A stretch of DNA of 50,247 nucleotides, from assembly GCF_001571325.1 (NCBI RefSeq), contig NZ_BCTO01000011.1, positions 1 to 50,247 on the forward strand, in the 5' to 3' direction. Below, piece by piece: positions 17,902 to 26,938 of the stretch (within the stretch, counting starts at the first letter, position 1; each line of letters opens with the position of its first letter). Both the position numbers and the translations under genes were made by a program. The notes below the pieces were generated by a model. That model was not told where the DNA came from. It saw nothing but the letters and a program-made list of their open reading frames with translations, and did no database searches. Source of the DNA: Delftia tsuruhatensis NBRC 16741. Lineage in GTDB: Bacteria > Pseudomonadota > Gammaproteobacteria > Burkholderiales > Burkholderiaceae_C.

Positions 17902-19989
17902 ATGCCAGACATGAACACCGATCCCCGCACGGCGCCACCGGCGGCTCCGCCACCGGATGCGCCGCAGGCGGCCACGCCATCGCCTGCAGAGCCTGCACCG
18001 CGCATCACGTTCTCGGGCCCCGTCGTCATTCCTTCCCTGCTGGTGCTGGGCCTGCTGCTGCTGTACTGCGGCTTCATGCCCGACAGCGCCGACCGGCTGT
18101 TCTCCAGCGCCCAGGCCTGGGTGGTGGGGCACATGGACTGGTTCTATGCCGTCTCGGTCACGCTGTTCCTGGTCTTTCTGATCTTCGTCGCGTCCAGCCG
18201 CTTCGGCGACATCCGCCTGGGTCCCGATGATGCGGAGCCCGAGTTCAGCTTCATCTCCTGGACCGCCATGCTGTTCGCCGCCGGCATGGGCATCGGCCTG
18301 ATGTACTTCGGCGTGGGCGAGCCGCTGCAGCATTTCCTCAAGCCGCCCACGGCCGTGCCTTCCACGCCGGCCGCCGCGCGCGAGGCCCTGCAGTCCACCT
18401 TCTTCCACTGGGGCTTCCATGCCTGGGCCGTCTACGGGACCATGGGCCTGGTGCTGGCCTACTTCGGCTTTCGCTACAACCTGCCGCTGACCATGCGCTC
18501 GGGCCTGTACCCGCTGCTGGGCAAGCGCATCAACGGCCCCATCGGCCACAGCGTGGATGCCTTCGCGCTGGTGGGCACCATCGCGGGTATCGCCACCACG
18601 CTGGGCTACGGCGCGCTGCAGCTGGCCGCCGGCCTGCACACCCTCACGGGCTGGGACACCTCTGCGGCGGCTTTCCGCATCGCGGTCATCGTCATCGTGG
18701 TCTGCCTAGCCGGGCTGTCGGCCGTCTCGGGCCTGGACAAAGGGGTGCGGCGCCTGAGCGAGTTCAACCTCATGCTGGCCTTCATCCTGCTGGCCTTCGT
18801 CATCGTCGCCGGGCCCACGGTCTTCCTGTTCGAGGCGCTGAGCGAGAACATCGGCAACTACGTGTCTGGCCTGGTGCAGCTGTCGTTCCGCACCTTTGCC
18901 TACGAGCCGCCCAGCCAGGAAGGCTGGTTCGGCGGCTGGACCATCCTCTACTGGGCCTGGTGGATCTCCTGGTCGCCCTTCGTGGGCATGTTCATCGCGC
19001 GCATCTCGCGCGGGCGCACCATCCGCCAGTTCGTGACCGGCGTGCTGCTGGTGCCCACGGCCTTCAACCTGCTGTGGATGACGGCCTTCGGCAACAGCGC
19101 CATCTGGATAGACACCCACGTGGCCATGGGCGCGTTGGGGCAGACGGCCTCGAACGTGGATGCGCTGCTGTTCCGCTTCTTCGAGTACCTGCCCTGGTTC
19201 AAGCCCGTGGCCTGGCTCACCATCGTGCTCATCGCGGTGTTCTTCGTCACCTCGGCGGACTCCGGGGCCTTCGTGGTGGACAACATCGCCTCGCGCGGCC
19301 ATGCGCGTTCGCCGGTCTGGCAGCGGCTGTTCTGGGCTGCCGTGCTGGGTGCGACGGCCATGGTGCTGATGCTGGCCGGCGGCCTCAAGGCGCTGCAGGC
19401 CATGACCCTGGTGGCGGCCCTGCCGGTGGCCGTCATCATGCTGGCGCTGTGCTACGGGCTGTGGCGCGGCCTGCTGGCCGACCGCGCGCACTTCTCGCCC
19501 GACCTGGCTCCGGCCACCAGCTTCTGGAGCGGCCAGCACTGGCGCAAGCGCCTGGAGCAGATCGTGCACCAGCCCTCGCGCGCCGATGTGCGCAGGTTCC
19601 TGGCCGGCGTGGTGCTGCCCGCCATGAACGAGGTGGCAGCCGAAATGCACAAGCGCGGCGTCGAGGCGGTGGTCACCGAGGACCTGGACGGCGAGGGCGC
19701 CGTGCGCCTGACCGTGCCCGATCCCTCGCTGCGCGACTTCGTCTACGGCGTGCGCGCCACGCGCCGCACGGTGCCCACCTTCCTGGTGAGCGAGGCGGCC
19801 AACGAGCAGGAGCGCCGCCATGTCTACGAGCCCATCACGTTCTTCGAGGACGGACGCCTGGGCCACGACATCCAGTACCTGCGCAGCGAGGAAGTCATCG
19901 CCGACATCCTGCGCCACTACGAGCGCTACCTGTCGCTGAGCGCCGACCAGCGCACGCATCTGCTGAACCGGGCGCCGGGCCACAGCTGA
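17902..19989 (+). CDS. betT: BCCT family choline/betaine-type transporter
   Basis: This 695-residue secondary transporter has twelve hydrophobic segments between about residues 40 and 510. The BCCT signature is ILYWAWWISWSPFVGMFIAR followed by ISRGRTIRQF; GMGIGLMYFGVGEPLQHF is also typical. The long hydrophilic C-terminus (about residues 530-695; MHKRGVEAVVTEDLDGEG, DFVYGVRATRR) is characteristic of BetT-like proteins, where it senses osmotic conditions (family knowledge). The start at 17902 is supported by the purine-rich AGAGAGAGGG just upstream. No bet dehydrogenase or BetI-type regulator is adjacent, so the substrate (choline, betaine, carnitine or another quaternary amine) is not fixed; the symbol is by resemblance only. 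Confidence 0.88.
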   Translation: MPDMNTDPRTAPPAAPPPDAPQAATPSPAEPAPRITFSGPVVIPSLLVLGLLLLYCGFMPDSADRLFSSAQAWVVGHMDWFYAVSVTLFLVFLIFVASSRFGDIRLGPDDAEPEFSFISWTAMLFAAGMGIGLMYFGVGEPLQHFLKPPTAVPSTPAAAREALQSTFFHWGFHAWAVYGTMGLVLAYFGFRYNLPLTMRSGLYPLLGKRINGPIGHSVDAFALVGTIAGIATTLGYGALQLAAGLHTLTGWDTSAAAFRIAVIVIVVCLAGLSAVSGLDKGVRRLSEFNLMLAFILLAFVIVAGPTVFLFEALSENIGNYVSGLVQLSFRTFAYEPPSQEGWFGGWTILYWAWWISWSPFVGMFIARISRGRTIRQFVTGVLLVPTAFNLLWMTAFGNSAIWIDTHVAMGALGQTASNVDALLFRFFEYLPWFKPVAWLTIVLIAVFFVTSADSGAFVVDNIASRGHARSPVWQRLFWAAVLGATAMVLMLAGGLKALQAMTLVAALPVAVIMLALCYGLWRGLLADRAHFSPDLAPATSFWSGQHWRKRLEQIVHQPSRADVRRFLAGVVLPAMNEVAAEMHKRGVEAVVTEDLDGEGAVRLTVPDPSLRDFVYGVRATRRTVPTFLVSEAANEQERRHVYEPITFFEDGRLGHDIQYLRSEEVIADILRHYERYLSLSADQRTHLLNRAPGHS

Positions 19990-20015
19990 GCCGTGCCTGG
20001 CAGCGCCGCCGTCGC

Positions 20016-20050
20016 GGCACCCCGGGCCTTTGGGTAAACACCGGGGTGCC
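20016..20050. other. Perfect 10-bp inverted repeat between the BCCT transporter and AraC genes
   Basis: GGCACCCCGG (20016-20025) and CCGGGGTGCC (20041-20050) form a perfect stem around a 15-nt loop, 26 bp after the transporter stop and 35 bp before the regulator start. Lacking a T-tract, it could be a transcription end structure or a dyad bound by the AraC-type regulator. Confidence 0.45.
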
Positions 20051-20084
20051 AGCCGGCGGCCGCCTGCGGATACTGGGCGCTGCC

Positions 20085-21029
20085 ATGCAGCTCGAATACT
20101 CCACCCATTCGCAGGAGCCACGCCATCGTTTCGACTACTGGCACGAGGTGGTCTGCCGCCACTGCATCCCGGCCGACAGCCACCGCGCGCAGGGGGATGG
20201 TGCCGGTCCCGGCGGCTTCGGGGCCACGCTGTCCGTGCGGTCCCTGGGACTGCTGGAGATCAGTGCCATGTCGGCGCCCAGCCACCGCTGGGTGCGCAAC
20301 GCAGCCCACCTGCGCCTGCATGCCCGCGACGAGCTGTGGCTGGGCTATCTGCTCCAGGGCCAGGCCGAGGTGCGCCAGGGCGGGCAAGTGGCCCGGCTGA
20401 GTGGGGGCAATCTGGTGCTTTATGACGCTGCGCAGCCTTTCGAATTCTCGGTGGCGCCCCGCGATATCCTGCTGATGCGCATTCCGCGCAGCGAATTGTT
20501 GAATCGATTTGCCCGTGCACCCTTGCACGCGGGACGGGCGCTGCATGGCCATGCCCCGGCCGTGGCGCCGCTGCGGGCCATGCTCGGCGAGGCCATGGCC
20601 ATGCCGCCTGCGCCGCACGGTGATGCCTTGGCGCAGCGCTTTGGCATGGCGCTGCTCGACGTGCTGGCCCTGGCGCTGGAGATGCAGGAAATGGCCGTGC
20701 AGCCCCGCGCGGAAAGGGACCTGCATGGCCGCATCCAGGCGTTCATCCAGGACAACCTGGGCTCGCCCGAGCTGTCGCTGCAATGGCTGGCGCAGCAGCA
20801 CAACGTCTCGCCCCGTACCGTGACGCGGGCCTTTGCGCGGCACAACCAGACGCCCATGGGCCTGGTATGGCAGCTGCGGTTGCAGGCCAGCCGCCAGGCC
20901 CTGATGCAGGGGCGCTGCTCCAGCGTGACCGAGGCGGCCTTCGCGCATGGGTTCTCCGATGCGGCGCACTTCAGCCGAGCCTTTCGCAAGGCGTTCGGCT
21001 GCACGCCCCGCAGCCTGCTGGCCGCCTGA
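20085..21029 (+). CDS. AraC-family regulator (FeaR-like)
   Basis: This 314-residue transcription factor has an N-terminal ligand-binding half (RFDYWHEVVCRHCIPADS, GYLLQGQAEVRQGG, LVLYDAAQPFEF) that resembles the FeaR/AraC_binding_2 group. The C-terminal AraC domain (about 215-312) has two helix-turn-helix motifs (LSLQWLAQQHNVSPRTVTRA; TEAAFAHGFSDAAHFSRAFR). It stands upstream of, and in the same direction as, the amidase and ABC importer genes and is the obvious candidate to control them. The effector is unknown, though the FeaR precedent suggests an amine, aromatic or amide-type compound (inference). Confidence 0.88.
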   Translation: MQLEYSTHSQEPRHRFDYWHEVVCRHCIPADSHRAQGDGAGPGGFGATLSVRSLGLLEISAMSAPSHRWVRNAAHLRLHARDELWLGYLLQGQAEVRQGGQVARLSGGNLVLYDAAQPFEFSVAPRDILLMRIPRSELLNRFARAPLHAGRALHGHAPAVAPLRAMLGEAMAMPPAPHGDALAQRFGMALLDVLALALEMQEMAVQPRAERDLHGRIQAFIQDNLGSPELSLQWLAQQHNVSPRTVTRAFARHNQTPMGLVWQLRLQASRQALMQGRCSSVTEAAFAHGFSDAAHFSRAFRKAFGCTPRSLLAA

Positions 21030-21160
21030 GCAAGGTCGCTGACCCTCCCGAACAAGCGTGGGTGCCGCCGGCTCCCTAGCATGGGGCTGCCGCGCGTCCC
21101 GTGCGGCTTTTCCAGTGCAACAACGGTGGCGCCCCGGAGCCGGGCGCCGGGAGACATGCC

Positions 21161-22561
21161 ATGAACGACAGCGAACTGCACCATCTCGAACTGCTGGAGG
21201 TGGGGCGCGAGATCCAGTCCCGCCGCATTTCGTCGGAAGAGGTGACCCGCCACATGCTGGCGCGCATCGAGGCCGTGGACGCGCGGCTGCACAGCTACGT
21301 GACGGTGATGGCGCAGCAGGCGCTGGAGGACGCCCGCCGCGCCGACGCCGAGATCGCGCAGGGCCGCCGCCGCGGTGCGCTGCACGGCGTGCCGCTGGCG
21401 CTCAAGGACCTGCTGTGGACCCGGGGCGTCCCCACCACGCATGGAATGACGCTGCACCGCGACCATCGCCCCACGGAAGATGCCACCGTGGTGCGCAGGC
21501 TGCGCGAGGCCGGCGCCGTCATCCTGGGCAAGCTGCAGCAGACCGAAGGCGCCTTCGCCGACCACCATCCCGAGATCACTGCCCCCGTCAACCCCTGGGG
21601 CGCCCAGCTATGGCCCGGGGCCTCGTCCAGCGGCTCGGGCGTGGCCACGGCGGCGGGGCTGTGCTTCGGATCGCTGGGCACGGACACCGGGGGCTCCATC
21701 CGCTTTCCATCGGCCGCCAACGGCATCACGGGGCTCAAGCCCACCTGGGGCAGGGTGAGCCGCCACGGCGCCTTCGAACTGGCCGCGTCCCTGGACCACA
21801 TAGGCCCGATGGCGCGCAGTGCCGCCGATGCCGCAGCCATGCTCGCGGCCATCGCCGGGGCGGACCCGCTGGACCCTACGGCCAGCCAGTGCAGCGTGCC
21901 CGACTATCTGGCCATGATGACGCGCGGATTCTCCGGCCTGCGCCTGGGCATGGACCGGCAATGGGCACTGGACGGCGTGGATGCCCCCTCCCGCCAGGCG
22001 GTGGAGCAGGCCCTGGCGGTGGCGCAGCGCCTGGGTGCCAGCGTGCAGGAGGTCCGCTTTCCCGATGCCACCCAGGCGGTGGAGGACTGGCCGGCGCTGT
22101 GCGCGGTGGAGACCGCCGTGGCGCACGGCGCCACGTTCCCTGCACGGCGCGAGGCCTATGGCCCCGGGCTCGCCGGGCTGATCGACCTGGGGCTGGGCCT
22201 GTCCGCCACCGACTACCAGCGGCTGCTGCTGCGCCGCGCGGACTTCACGGGCCGGGTACGCGCACTCTTCGCGCAGGTGGACCTGCTGCTGGTCCCCGCC
22301 ACGGCCTTTGCGGCCCCCACGCTGCAGCGCATGGCGCATTTCGGCTCCGATGCCGAGCTGTTCTCGGGCATGCTGCGCTACACCTGCCCGTTCGACCTGA
22401 CGGGCAGCCCCACGATCACGCTGCCCGGCGGACGCACTCCCGAGGGCGCGCCCGTGGCCTTCCAGTTCGTGGCCCCCGACTTCCGCGAAGACCTGCTGGT
22501 GCGCGCGGGCTGGGCGTTCCAGCAGGCCACGGACTGGCACAGACGGCACCCTGCTGCCTGA
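21161..22561 (+). CDS. Amidase signature family hydrolase
   Basis: This 466-residue enzyme hydrolyses an amide or a related C-N bond. The Ser-cisSer-Lys triad is complete: K82 in PLALKDLLWTRG, S155 in GASSSGSG, and nucleophile S179 in GTDTGGSIRFPS. There is no signal peptide, so it is cytoplasmic. ATG 21161 follows a GGGAGA ribosome binding site; the in-frame ATG at 21101 lacks one. The stop codon lies in the first unit of a 9-bp tandem repeat. The importer genes follow in the same direction, suggesting uptake and hydrolysis of the same compound. The substrate is not predictable from the sequence. Confidence 0.9.
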   Translation: MNDSELHHLELLEVGREIQSRRISSEEVTRHMLARIEAVDARLHSYVTVMAQQALEDARRADAEIAQGRRRGALHGVPLALKDLLWTRGVPTTHGMTLHRDHRPTEDATVVRRLREAGAVILGKLQQTEGAFADHHPEITAPVNPWGAQLWPGASSSGSGVATAAGLCFGSLGTDTGGSIRFPSAANGITGLKPTWGRVSRHGAFELAASLDHIGPMARSAADAAAMLAAIAGADPLDPTASQCSVPDYLAMMTRGFSGLRLGMDRQWALDGVDAPSRQAVEQALAVAQRLGASVQEVRFPDATQAVEDWPALCAVETAVAHGATFPARREAYGPGLAGLIDLGLGLSATDYQRLLLRRADFTGRVRALFAQVDLLLVPATAFAAPTLQRMAHFGSDAELFSGMLRYTCPFDLTGSPTITLPGGRTPEGAPVAFQFVAPDFREDLLVRAGWAFQQATDWHRRHPAA

Positions 22562-22610
22562 GCTGCCTGAGCTGCCTGAGCTGCCTGAGCTGCCTGAGCT
22601 GCCTGAGCTG
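22553..22610 (+). repeat. 9-bp tandem repeat carrying in-phase stop codons
   Basis: Six exact copies of GCTGCCTGA plus a 4-base partial copy. The amidase reading frame enters the array and stops at the TGA of the first unit. Because the unit is nine bases long, every further unit places another TGA in the same frame. The copies are identical, so the array is probably young and prone to slippage. Confidence 0.93.
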
Positions 22611-22672
22611 CGCGGGGCGCCAGTCCGGTGGCGCGACACGGGCCTGTCACACAGCCTTCCTAGACTGGCGTG

Positions 22673-23740
22673 ATGTCCTTGATCGAGATGGAAGGTGTTG
22701 CCAAGTCCTGGGGCGGCACCACGGCACTGCAGGCGCTGGATCTGCGCATTGAACCCGGATCCTTTTGCGTGCTGCTCGGTCCCTCGGGCTGCGGCAAGTC
22801 CACCACGCTGCGCATCATCGCGGGCCTGGAAAGCGCCACCTCGGGCCGTGTGCGCATCGATGGGCAGGACGTCACCCAACTGCCGCCCGCTCGGCGCGGC
22901 ATTGCCATGGTGTTCCAGAACTACGCGCTGTTCCCGCACCTGACGGTGGCGCAGAACATCGGCTTCGGCCTGTCCGTGCGCAAGGTCCCGGCGGCCGAGG
23001 CACGCCGGCGCATCGACGAGGCCGCCGCGCTGCTGGGCCTGGACGCGCTGCTGGCGCGCCGGCCCGGCCAGCTGTCGGGCGGCCAGCAGCAGCGCGTGGC
23101 GCTGGGCCGCGCCCTGGTGGCCCGCGCCCGGGTCTGCCTGATGGATGAGCCGCTGTCCAACCTCGACGCCCAGCTGCGCCAGGAAATGCGCACCGAGCTG
23201 CGCGAGCTGCAGCGGCGCCTGGGCCTGACCGTGGTCTATGTCACGCACGACCAGGCCGAGGCCATGGGCATGGCCGACCAGGTGGTGCTGCTCAGCCAGG
23301 GGCGCGTGGAGCAGTGCGCCGCGCCCCAGGAGATCTACCGCCGGCCCGCCACCACCTTTGCCGCGCGCTTCATCGGCACGCCGGCCATGAACATCGCACG
23401 CCTCGACGGCCTGCACATTGCGGGCAGCCATGCCAGCGCCGCGCCCGCCGGCCTGCAGCAGCCGGGCCAGGCGCGCTGGCTGGGCGTCAGGCCCGAGGAC
23501 ATGCGCCTGTCGCTCCATGGCGATGTCGGCAGCGGCCCCGTGGTCGCTGCCGACATCGAGAGCCTCGAATACCTGGGCGCCGACCTGGTGCTGCGCTGCC
23601 GCGTGGGCAGCGAACAACTGATGGTGCGCACCGCTGGCAGCCAGCTCGGCGGCCTGCAGCCGGGCCAGCTCGTGGGCCTGCGCTGGGCGCGCGAGGCCAC
23701 GCATTTCTTTGACGAACAGGGGCGGCGCTGCACGGCCTGA
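22673..23740 (+). CDS. ABC importer ATPase (UgpC/MalK type)
   Basis: This 355-residue nucleotide-binding subunit powers the importer encoded by the next three genes. Walker A is GPSGCGKST (36-44), the Q-loop is in MVFQNYALFPHL, the signature is LSGGQQQRVALGRAL, Walker B is VCLMDEPLSNLD, and the switch His is in VYVTHDQAEAMGMADQ. The C-terminal 100 residues form a TOBE/MalK-like regulatory domain (ARWLGVRPEDMRLS). GTG 22670 directly precedes ATG 22673 in frame. No ribosome binding site is evident, and a TAGACT -10-like box at 22661-22666 would put the transcript start at or near the initiation codon, so translation may be leaderless. Confidence 0.93.
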   Translation: MSLIEMEGVAKSWGGTTALQALDLRIEPGSFCVLLGPSGCGKSTTLRIIAGLESATSGRVRIDGQDVTQLPPARRGIAMVFQNYALFPHLTVAQNIGFGLSVRKVPAAEARRRIDEAAALLGLDALLARRPGQLSGGQQQRVALGRALVARARVCLMDEPLSNLDAQLRQEMRTELRELQRRLGLTVVYVTHDQAEAMGMADQVVLLSQGRVEQCAAPQEIYRRPATTFAARFIGTPAMNIARLDGLHIAGSHASAAPAGLQQPGQARWLGVRPEDMRLSLHGDVGSGPVVAADIESLEYLGADLVLRCRVGSEQLMVRTAGSQLGGLQPGQLVGLRWAREATHFFDEQGRRCTA

Positions 23741-23831
23741 GGCCGTGGCACCGCTCCTATCTTCCTCCGCAGTTCCACCGTTTCAGCCGTTCCGGCTTTC
23801 GCACCCGAAGCACCTTCCAGGAGAGTCCGCC

Positions 23832-25127
23832 ATGCAACGCCATGCCTTCCTCAAAACCCTCGCAGCCGCTGCCGCCCTGGCCGCCACGGGCCTGCTGCAC
23901 ACCGCCAGCGCGCAGACGCCGCTGGAGGTGCCGTTCTACTTTCCCGTGGCCGTGGGTGGCCCCATCACCAAGGTGATCGACGGCTATGCGGCCGAGTTCA
24001 ACAAGGCCCATCCGCAGTACCGGATCACGCCCGTCTATGCGGGCACCTACCAGGAGACCATCGTCAAGGCGCTGACGGCCCACAAGTCGGGCAAGCCGCC
24101 GGCCACCTCGGTGCTGCTGTCCACCGACATGTTCACGCTGATCGACGAGGACGCCATCGCCCCCATCGACGACTTCGTGAAGACCGATGCCGACCGGGCC
24201 TGGCTCAAGGGCTTCTACCCGGCCTTCATGGCCAACAGCCAGGCGGGCGGCAAGACCTGGGGCGTGCCCTTCCAGCGTTCCACCGTGGTCATGTACTACA
24301 ACAAGGAAGCCTTCAAGGAAGCCGGCCTGGACCCGAACAAGGCGCCGCAGAACTGGAAGGAACTCAAGGAAGCCGCCCACAGGCTGACGAAGAAGGACGC
24401 CAGCGGCAAGGTCGTGCAGTACGGCATCCAGATCCCGTCCACCGGCTTTGCCTACTGGATGCTGCAGACGCTGACCACGCCCAATGACGTGCTGCTGGCC
24501 AACGAGGCCGGCACCCAGGTCACGCTGGACAGCCCCAAGGTAGTGGAGGCGCTGGACTACTGGGTGGGCCTGGTCAAGGAAGGCGTGCACCCTGCCGGCG
24601 TGGTGGAGTGGGGCACGACGCCCAAGGACTTCATGGAAAGAAAGGCCGCCATCATCGTCACCACCACGGGCAACCTGACCAATATCCGTGCCAATGCCAA
24701 ATTCGACTTCGGCGTGGGCCAGATCGCAGGCAATGTGCGCAAGGGCTCGCCCACGGGCGGGGGCAACTTCTACCTGTTCAAGAAGGCGCCCCGGGAGCAG
24801 CAGGAGGCGGCCTTCCAGTTCATGAAGTGGGTCACCCAGCCCCCGCTGGCCGCGCAGTGGAGCATGGACAGCGGCTACGTGGCCGTCTCGCCCGCCGCCT
24901 ATGACACGCCCGCGCTCAAGAAGTACGGCCAGGACTTCCCGCAGGCCCTGGTGGCGCGCGACCAGCTGCCCGTGTCGGTGGCCGAGTTCTCCACGCATGA
25001 GAACCAGCGCGTGACCAAGGTGCTCAACGACGCCGTGCAGGCCGCCCTCAACGGCAGCAAGACCTCGGCCCAGGCCCTGCAGGATGCGCAAAAGGAAGCA
25101 GACCGCATCCTGCGCCGCTACAAGTGA
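23832..25127 (+). CDS. ABC importer extracellular solute-binding protein (family 1)
   Basis: This 431-residue periplasmic binding protein has a clear signal peptide (basic MQRHAFLK, hydrophobic core, cleavage near TASAQ). The mature part shows the family-1 carbohydrate-binding layout: LEVPFYFPVAVGGPITKVID, VYAGTYQETIVKALTAH, WGVPFQRSTVVMYYNKEAF, and the Trp/Tyr-rich C-lobe. It is similar in layout to UgpB, the glycerol-3-phosphate binder, but I cannot assign the ligand. AGGAGAG precedes the ATG at 23832; the longer frame from 23709 overlaps the preceding gene and lacks a site. It is second in the importer operon. Confidence 0.92.
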   Translation: MQRHAFLKTLAAAAALAATGLLHTASAQTPLEVPFYFPVAVGGPITKVIDGYAAEFNKAHPQYRITPVYAGTYQETIVKALTAHKSGKPPATSVLLSTDMFTLIDEDAIAPIDDFVKTDADRAWLKGFYPAFMANSQAGGKTWGVPFQRSTVVMYYNKEAFKEAGLDPNKAPQNWKELKEAAHRLTKKDASGKVVQYGIQIPSTGFAYWMLQTLTTPNDVLLANEAGTQVTLDSPKVVEALDYWVGLVKEGVHPAGVVEWGTTPKDFMERKAAIIVTTTGNLTNIRANAKFDFGVGQIAGNVRKGSPTGGGNFYLFKKAPREQQEAAFQFMKWVTQPPLAAQWSMDSGYVAVSPAAYDTPALKKYGQDFPQALVARDQLPVSVAEFSTHENQRVTKVLNDAVQAALNGSKTSAQALQDAQKEADRILRRYK

Positions 25128-25148
25128 TGGCGCAGTGCCGCTGACCGC

Positions 25149-26045
25149 ATGAGCTCCGCCCCCGCCTCCCTTGTCCGCGGCCGCCAGGCCGTCCATGCCT
25201 GGCTGATGCTGCTGCCGGCGCTGGTGCTGCTGGTGGCCTTCACGCACTGGCCGGCCGTGGCCACGCTGATCGACAGCCTGCATGCCACGCCGCGCGGCGG
25301 CCAGCCGGGGCCATGGGTGGGGCTGGAGAACTACGCCGTCATGGTGGACGACCCGGTGTTCTGGCAGGCCGTGCGCAACAACCTGTGGTTTGCGGCGGCC
25401 ACGATTCCGCTGTCCATGGCGCTGGCGCTGGCCATGGCGCTGTGGGTCAACGAGAGGCTGGCCGGCCGCGCCTTCGTGCGCATGGCGTACTTCACGCCCA
25501 CGGTGCTGCCCATGATTGCCGTGGCCAACATCTGGCTGTTCTTCTACACGCCGCAGTACGGGCTGCTGGAGCAGTTGCGCGGTGCGCTGGGGCTTCCCGC
25601 GCACAACTGGCTGGGCGACCCGTCCACGGCGCTGGCCTGCGTGACCGTGGTGGCGGTGTGGAAGGAGGCGGGCTTTTTCATGATCTTCTACCTGGCCGCG
25701 CTGCAGACGCTCAATCCCAGCCTCAGGGAAGCTGCGGCCATCGAGGGAGCCTCGCGCTGGTACTTCCTGCGCCGCGTGCAGTGGCCGCTGCTGATGCCGA
25801 CCACGCTGTTCGTGCTGGTCAACGCGGTGATCAATGCCTTTCGCCTGGTGGACCATCTCTTCATCCTCACGCGCGGCGGGCCGGACAACGCCTCCACGCT
25901 GCTGCTCTACCACCTGTACGAGGTGGGCTTCCAGTTCTGGGACACGGGCTATGCGGCGGCCATCACCGTGGTGCTGGTCGTGGTGCTGGCGGCCGTGGCG
26001 CTGCTGCAGTTCTTCGTGCTCGACAAGAAGGTGCACTACCAATGA
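25149..26045 (+). CDS. ABC importer permease 1 (MalF/UgpA type)
   Basis: This 298-residue inner-membrane subunit has six predicted helices. The conserved cytoplasmic EAA loop reads EAAAIEGASRWYFLRRVQWPLL, where the ATPase docks. The first helix (AWLMLLPALVLLVAFTHWP) and the TPTVLPMIAVANIW segment are typical of MalF/UgpA-type permeases. It begins 22 bp after the binding-protein stop and overlaps the second permease by four bases (ATGA). Confidence 0.92.
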   Translation: MSSAPASLVRGRQAVHAWLMLLPALVLLVAFTHWPAVATLIDSLHATPRGGQPGPWVGLENYAVMVDDPVFWQAVRNNLWFAAATIPLSMALALAMALWVNERLAGRAFVRMAYFTPTVLPMIAVANIWLFFYTPQYGLLEQLRGALGLPAHNWLGDPSTALACVTVVAVWKEAGFFMIFYLAALQTLNPSLREAAAIEGASRWYFLRRVQWPLLMPTTLFVLVNAVINAFRLVDHLFILTRGGPDNASTLLLYHLYEVGFQFWDTGYAAAITVVLVVVLAAVALLQFFVLDKKVHYQ

Positions 26046-26890
26046 GCGCCGCACCCGTTGCCCCGCGCCATGCGCCGCCCGCGCTGTACGGCGCCACCTG
26101 GCTGGACACGCTGGCCGCCTGGCTGCTGGCCCTGCTGTGGATACTGCCGCTGGCCTATGCGTTCTGGACGGCCTTCCATCCGCCCGAATACTCGGCACGC
26201 TTCGACCTGGCCGCGCCCTGGACGCTGGAGAACTTTCGCCGTGCCTGGCAGGCCGCGCCCTTTGCGCGCTATTTCCTGAACACGGCCGTGCTGGTGGTCA
26301 TGATTTTGGCGGCCCAGCTGGTGCTGGGCACGCTGGCGGCCTATGCCTTTGCACGCTACCGCTTTCGCGGCCAGGGCCTGGCCTTTGCGCTGGTGCTGGT
26401 GCAGCTGATGATCATGCCGGACATCCTGCTGGTGGCGAACTACCAGACCGTGTCGCGCCTGGGCGCCGTCGATACGCTGCTGGGCATAGGCCTGCCGTAC
26501 TTCGCATCGGCCTTCGCGATCTTTTTGCTGCGCCAGACCTTCCTGGGCATTCCCCGGGAACTGGACGAGGCCGCGCGGGTGGAGGGTGCCAGCACCCTGC
26601 AGATCCTGTGGCGCGTCTACGTGCCGCTGGCGCGGCCCGTGTACCTGGCGTTTGCGCTGGTGTCGGTGAGCTTTCACTGGAACAACTTCCTGTGGCCGCT
26701 GATCATCACCAACAGCGTGCAGGCGCGCCCGCTCACTGTGGGGCTGCAGGTGTTCTCCAGCGTGGAGTCGGGCGTGGAATGGGCCACCATCACGGCCGCC
26801 ACGCTGATGAGTTCGGGCCCGCTGCTGGTGGCCTTCGTGCTGTTCCAGCGCCAGTTCGTGCAGAGCTTCATGCGTGCGGGGATCAAGTGA
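26042..26890 (+). CDS. ABC importer permease 2 (MalG/UgpE type)
   Basis: The 282-residue partner permease has six predicted helices and an EAA loop DEAARVEGASTLQILWRVYV. It shows the MalG-type ending in which the last helix precedes a short polar tail (FVQSFMRAGIK). The ATG overlaps the TGA of permease 1, so the two are translationally coupled. With the preceding three genes it completes one importer of two permeases, one ATPase and one binding protein. Confidence 0.92.
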   Translation: MSAAPVAPRHAPPALYGATWLDTLAAWLLALLWILPLAYAFWTAFHPPEYSARFDLAAPWTLENFRRAWQAAPFARYFLNTAVLVVMILAAQLVLGTLAAYAFARYRFRGQGLAFALVLVQLMIMPDILLVANYQTVSRLGAVDTLLGIGLPYFASAFAIFLLRQTFLGIPRELDEAARVEGASTLQILWRVYVPLARPVYLAFALVSVSFHWNNFLWPLIITNSVQARPLTVGLQVFSSVESGVEWATITAATLMSSGPLLVAFVLFQRQFVQSFMRAGIK

Positions 26891-26938
26891 CGGCGGTGCT
26901 AAAGTCACTCTTCCCTGCTTTCAATGCCGAGGTTCACC

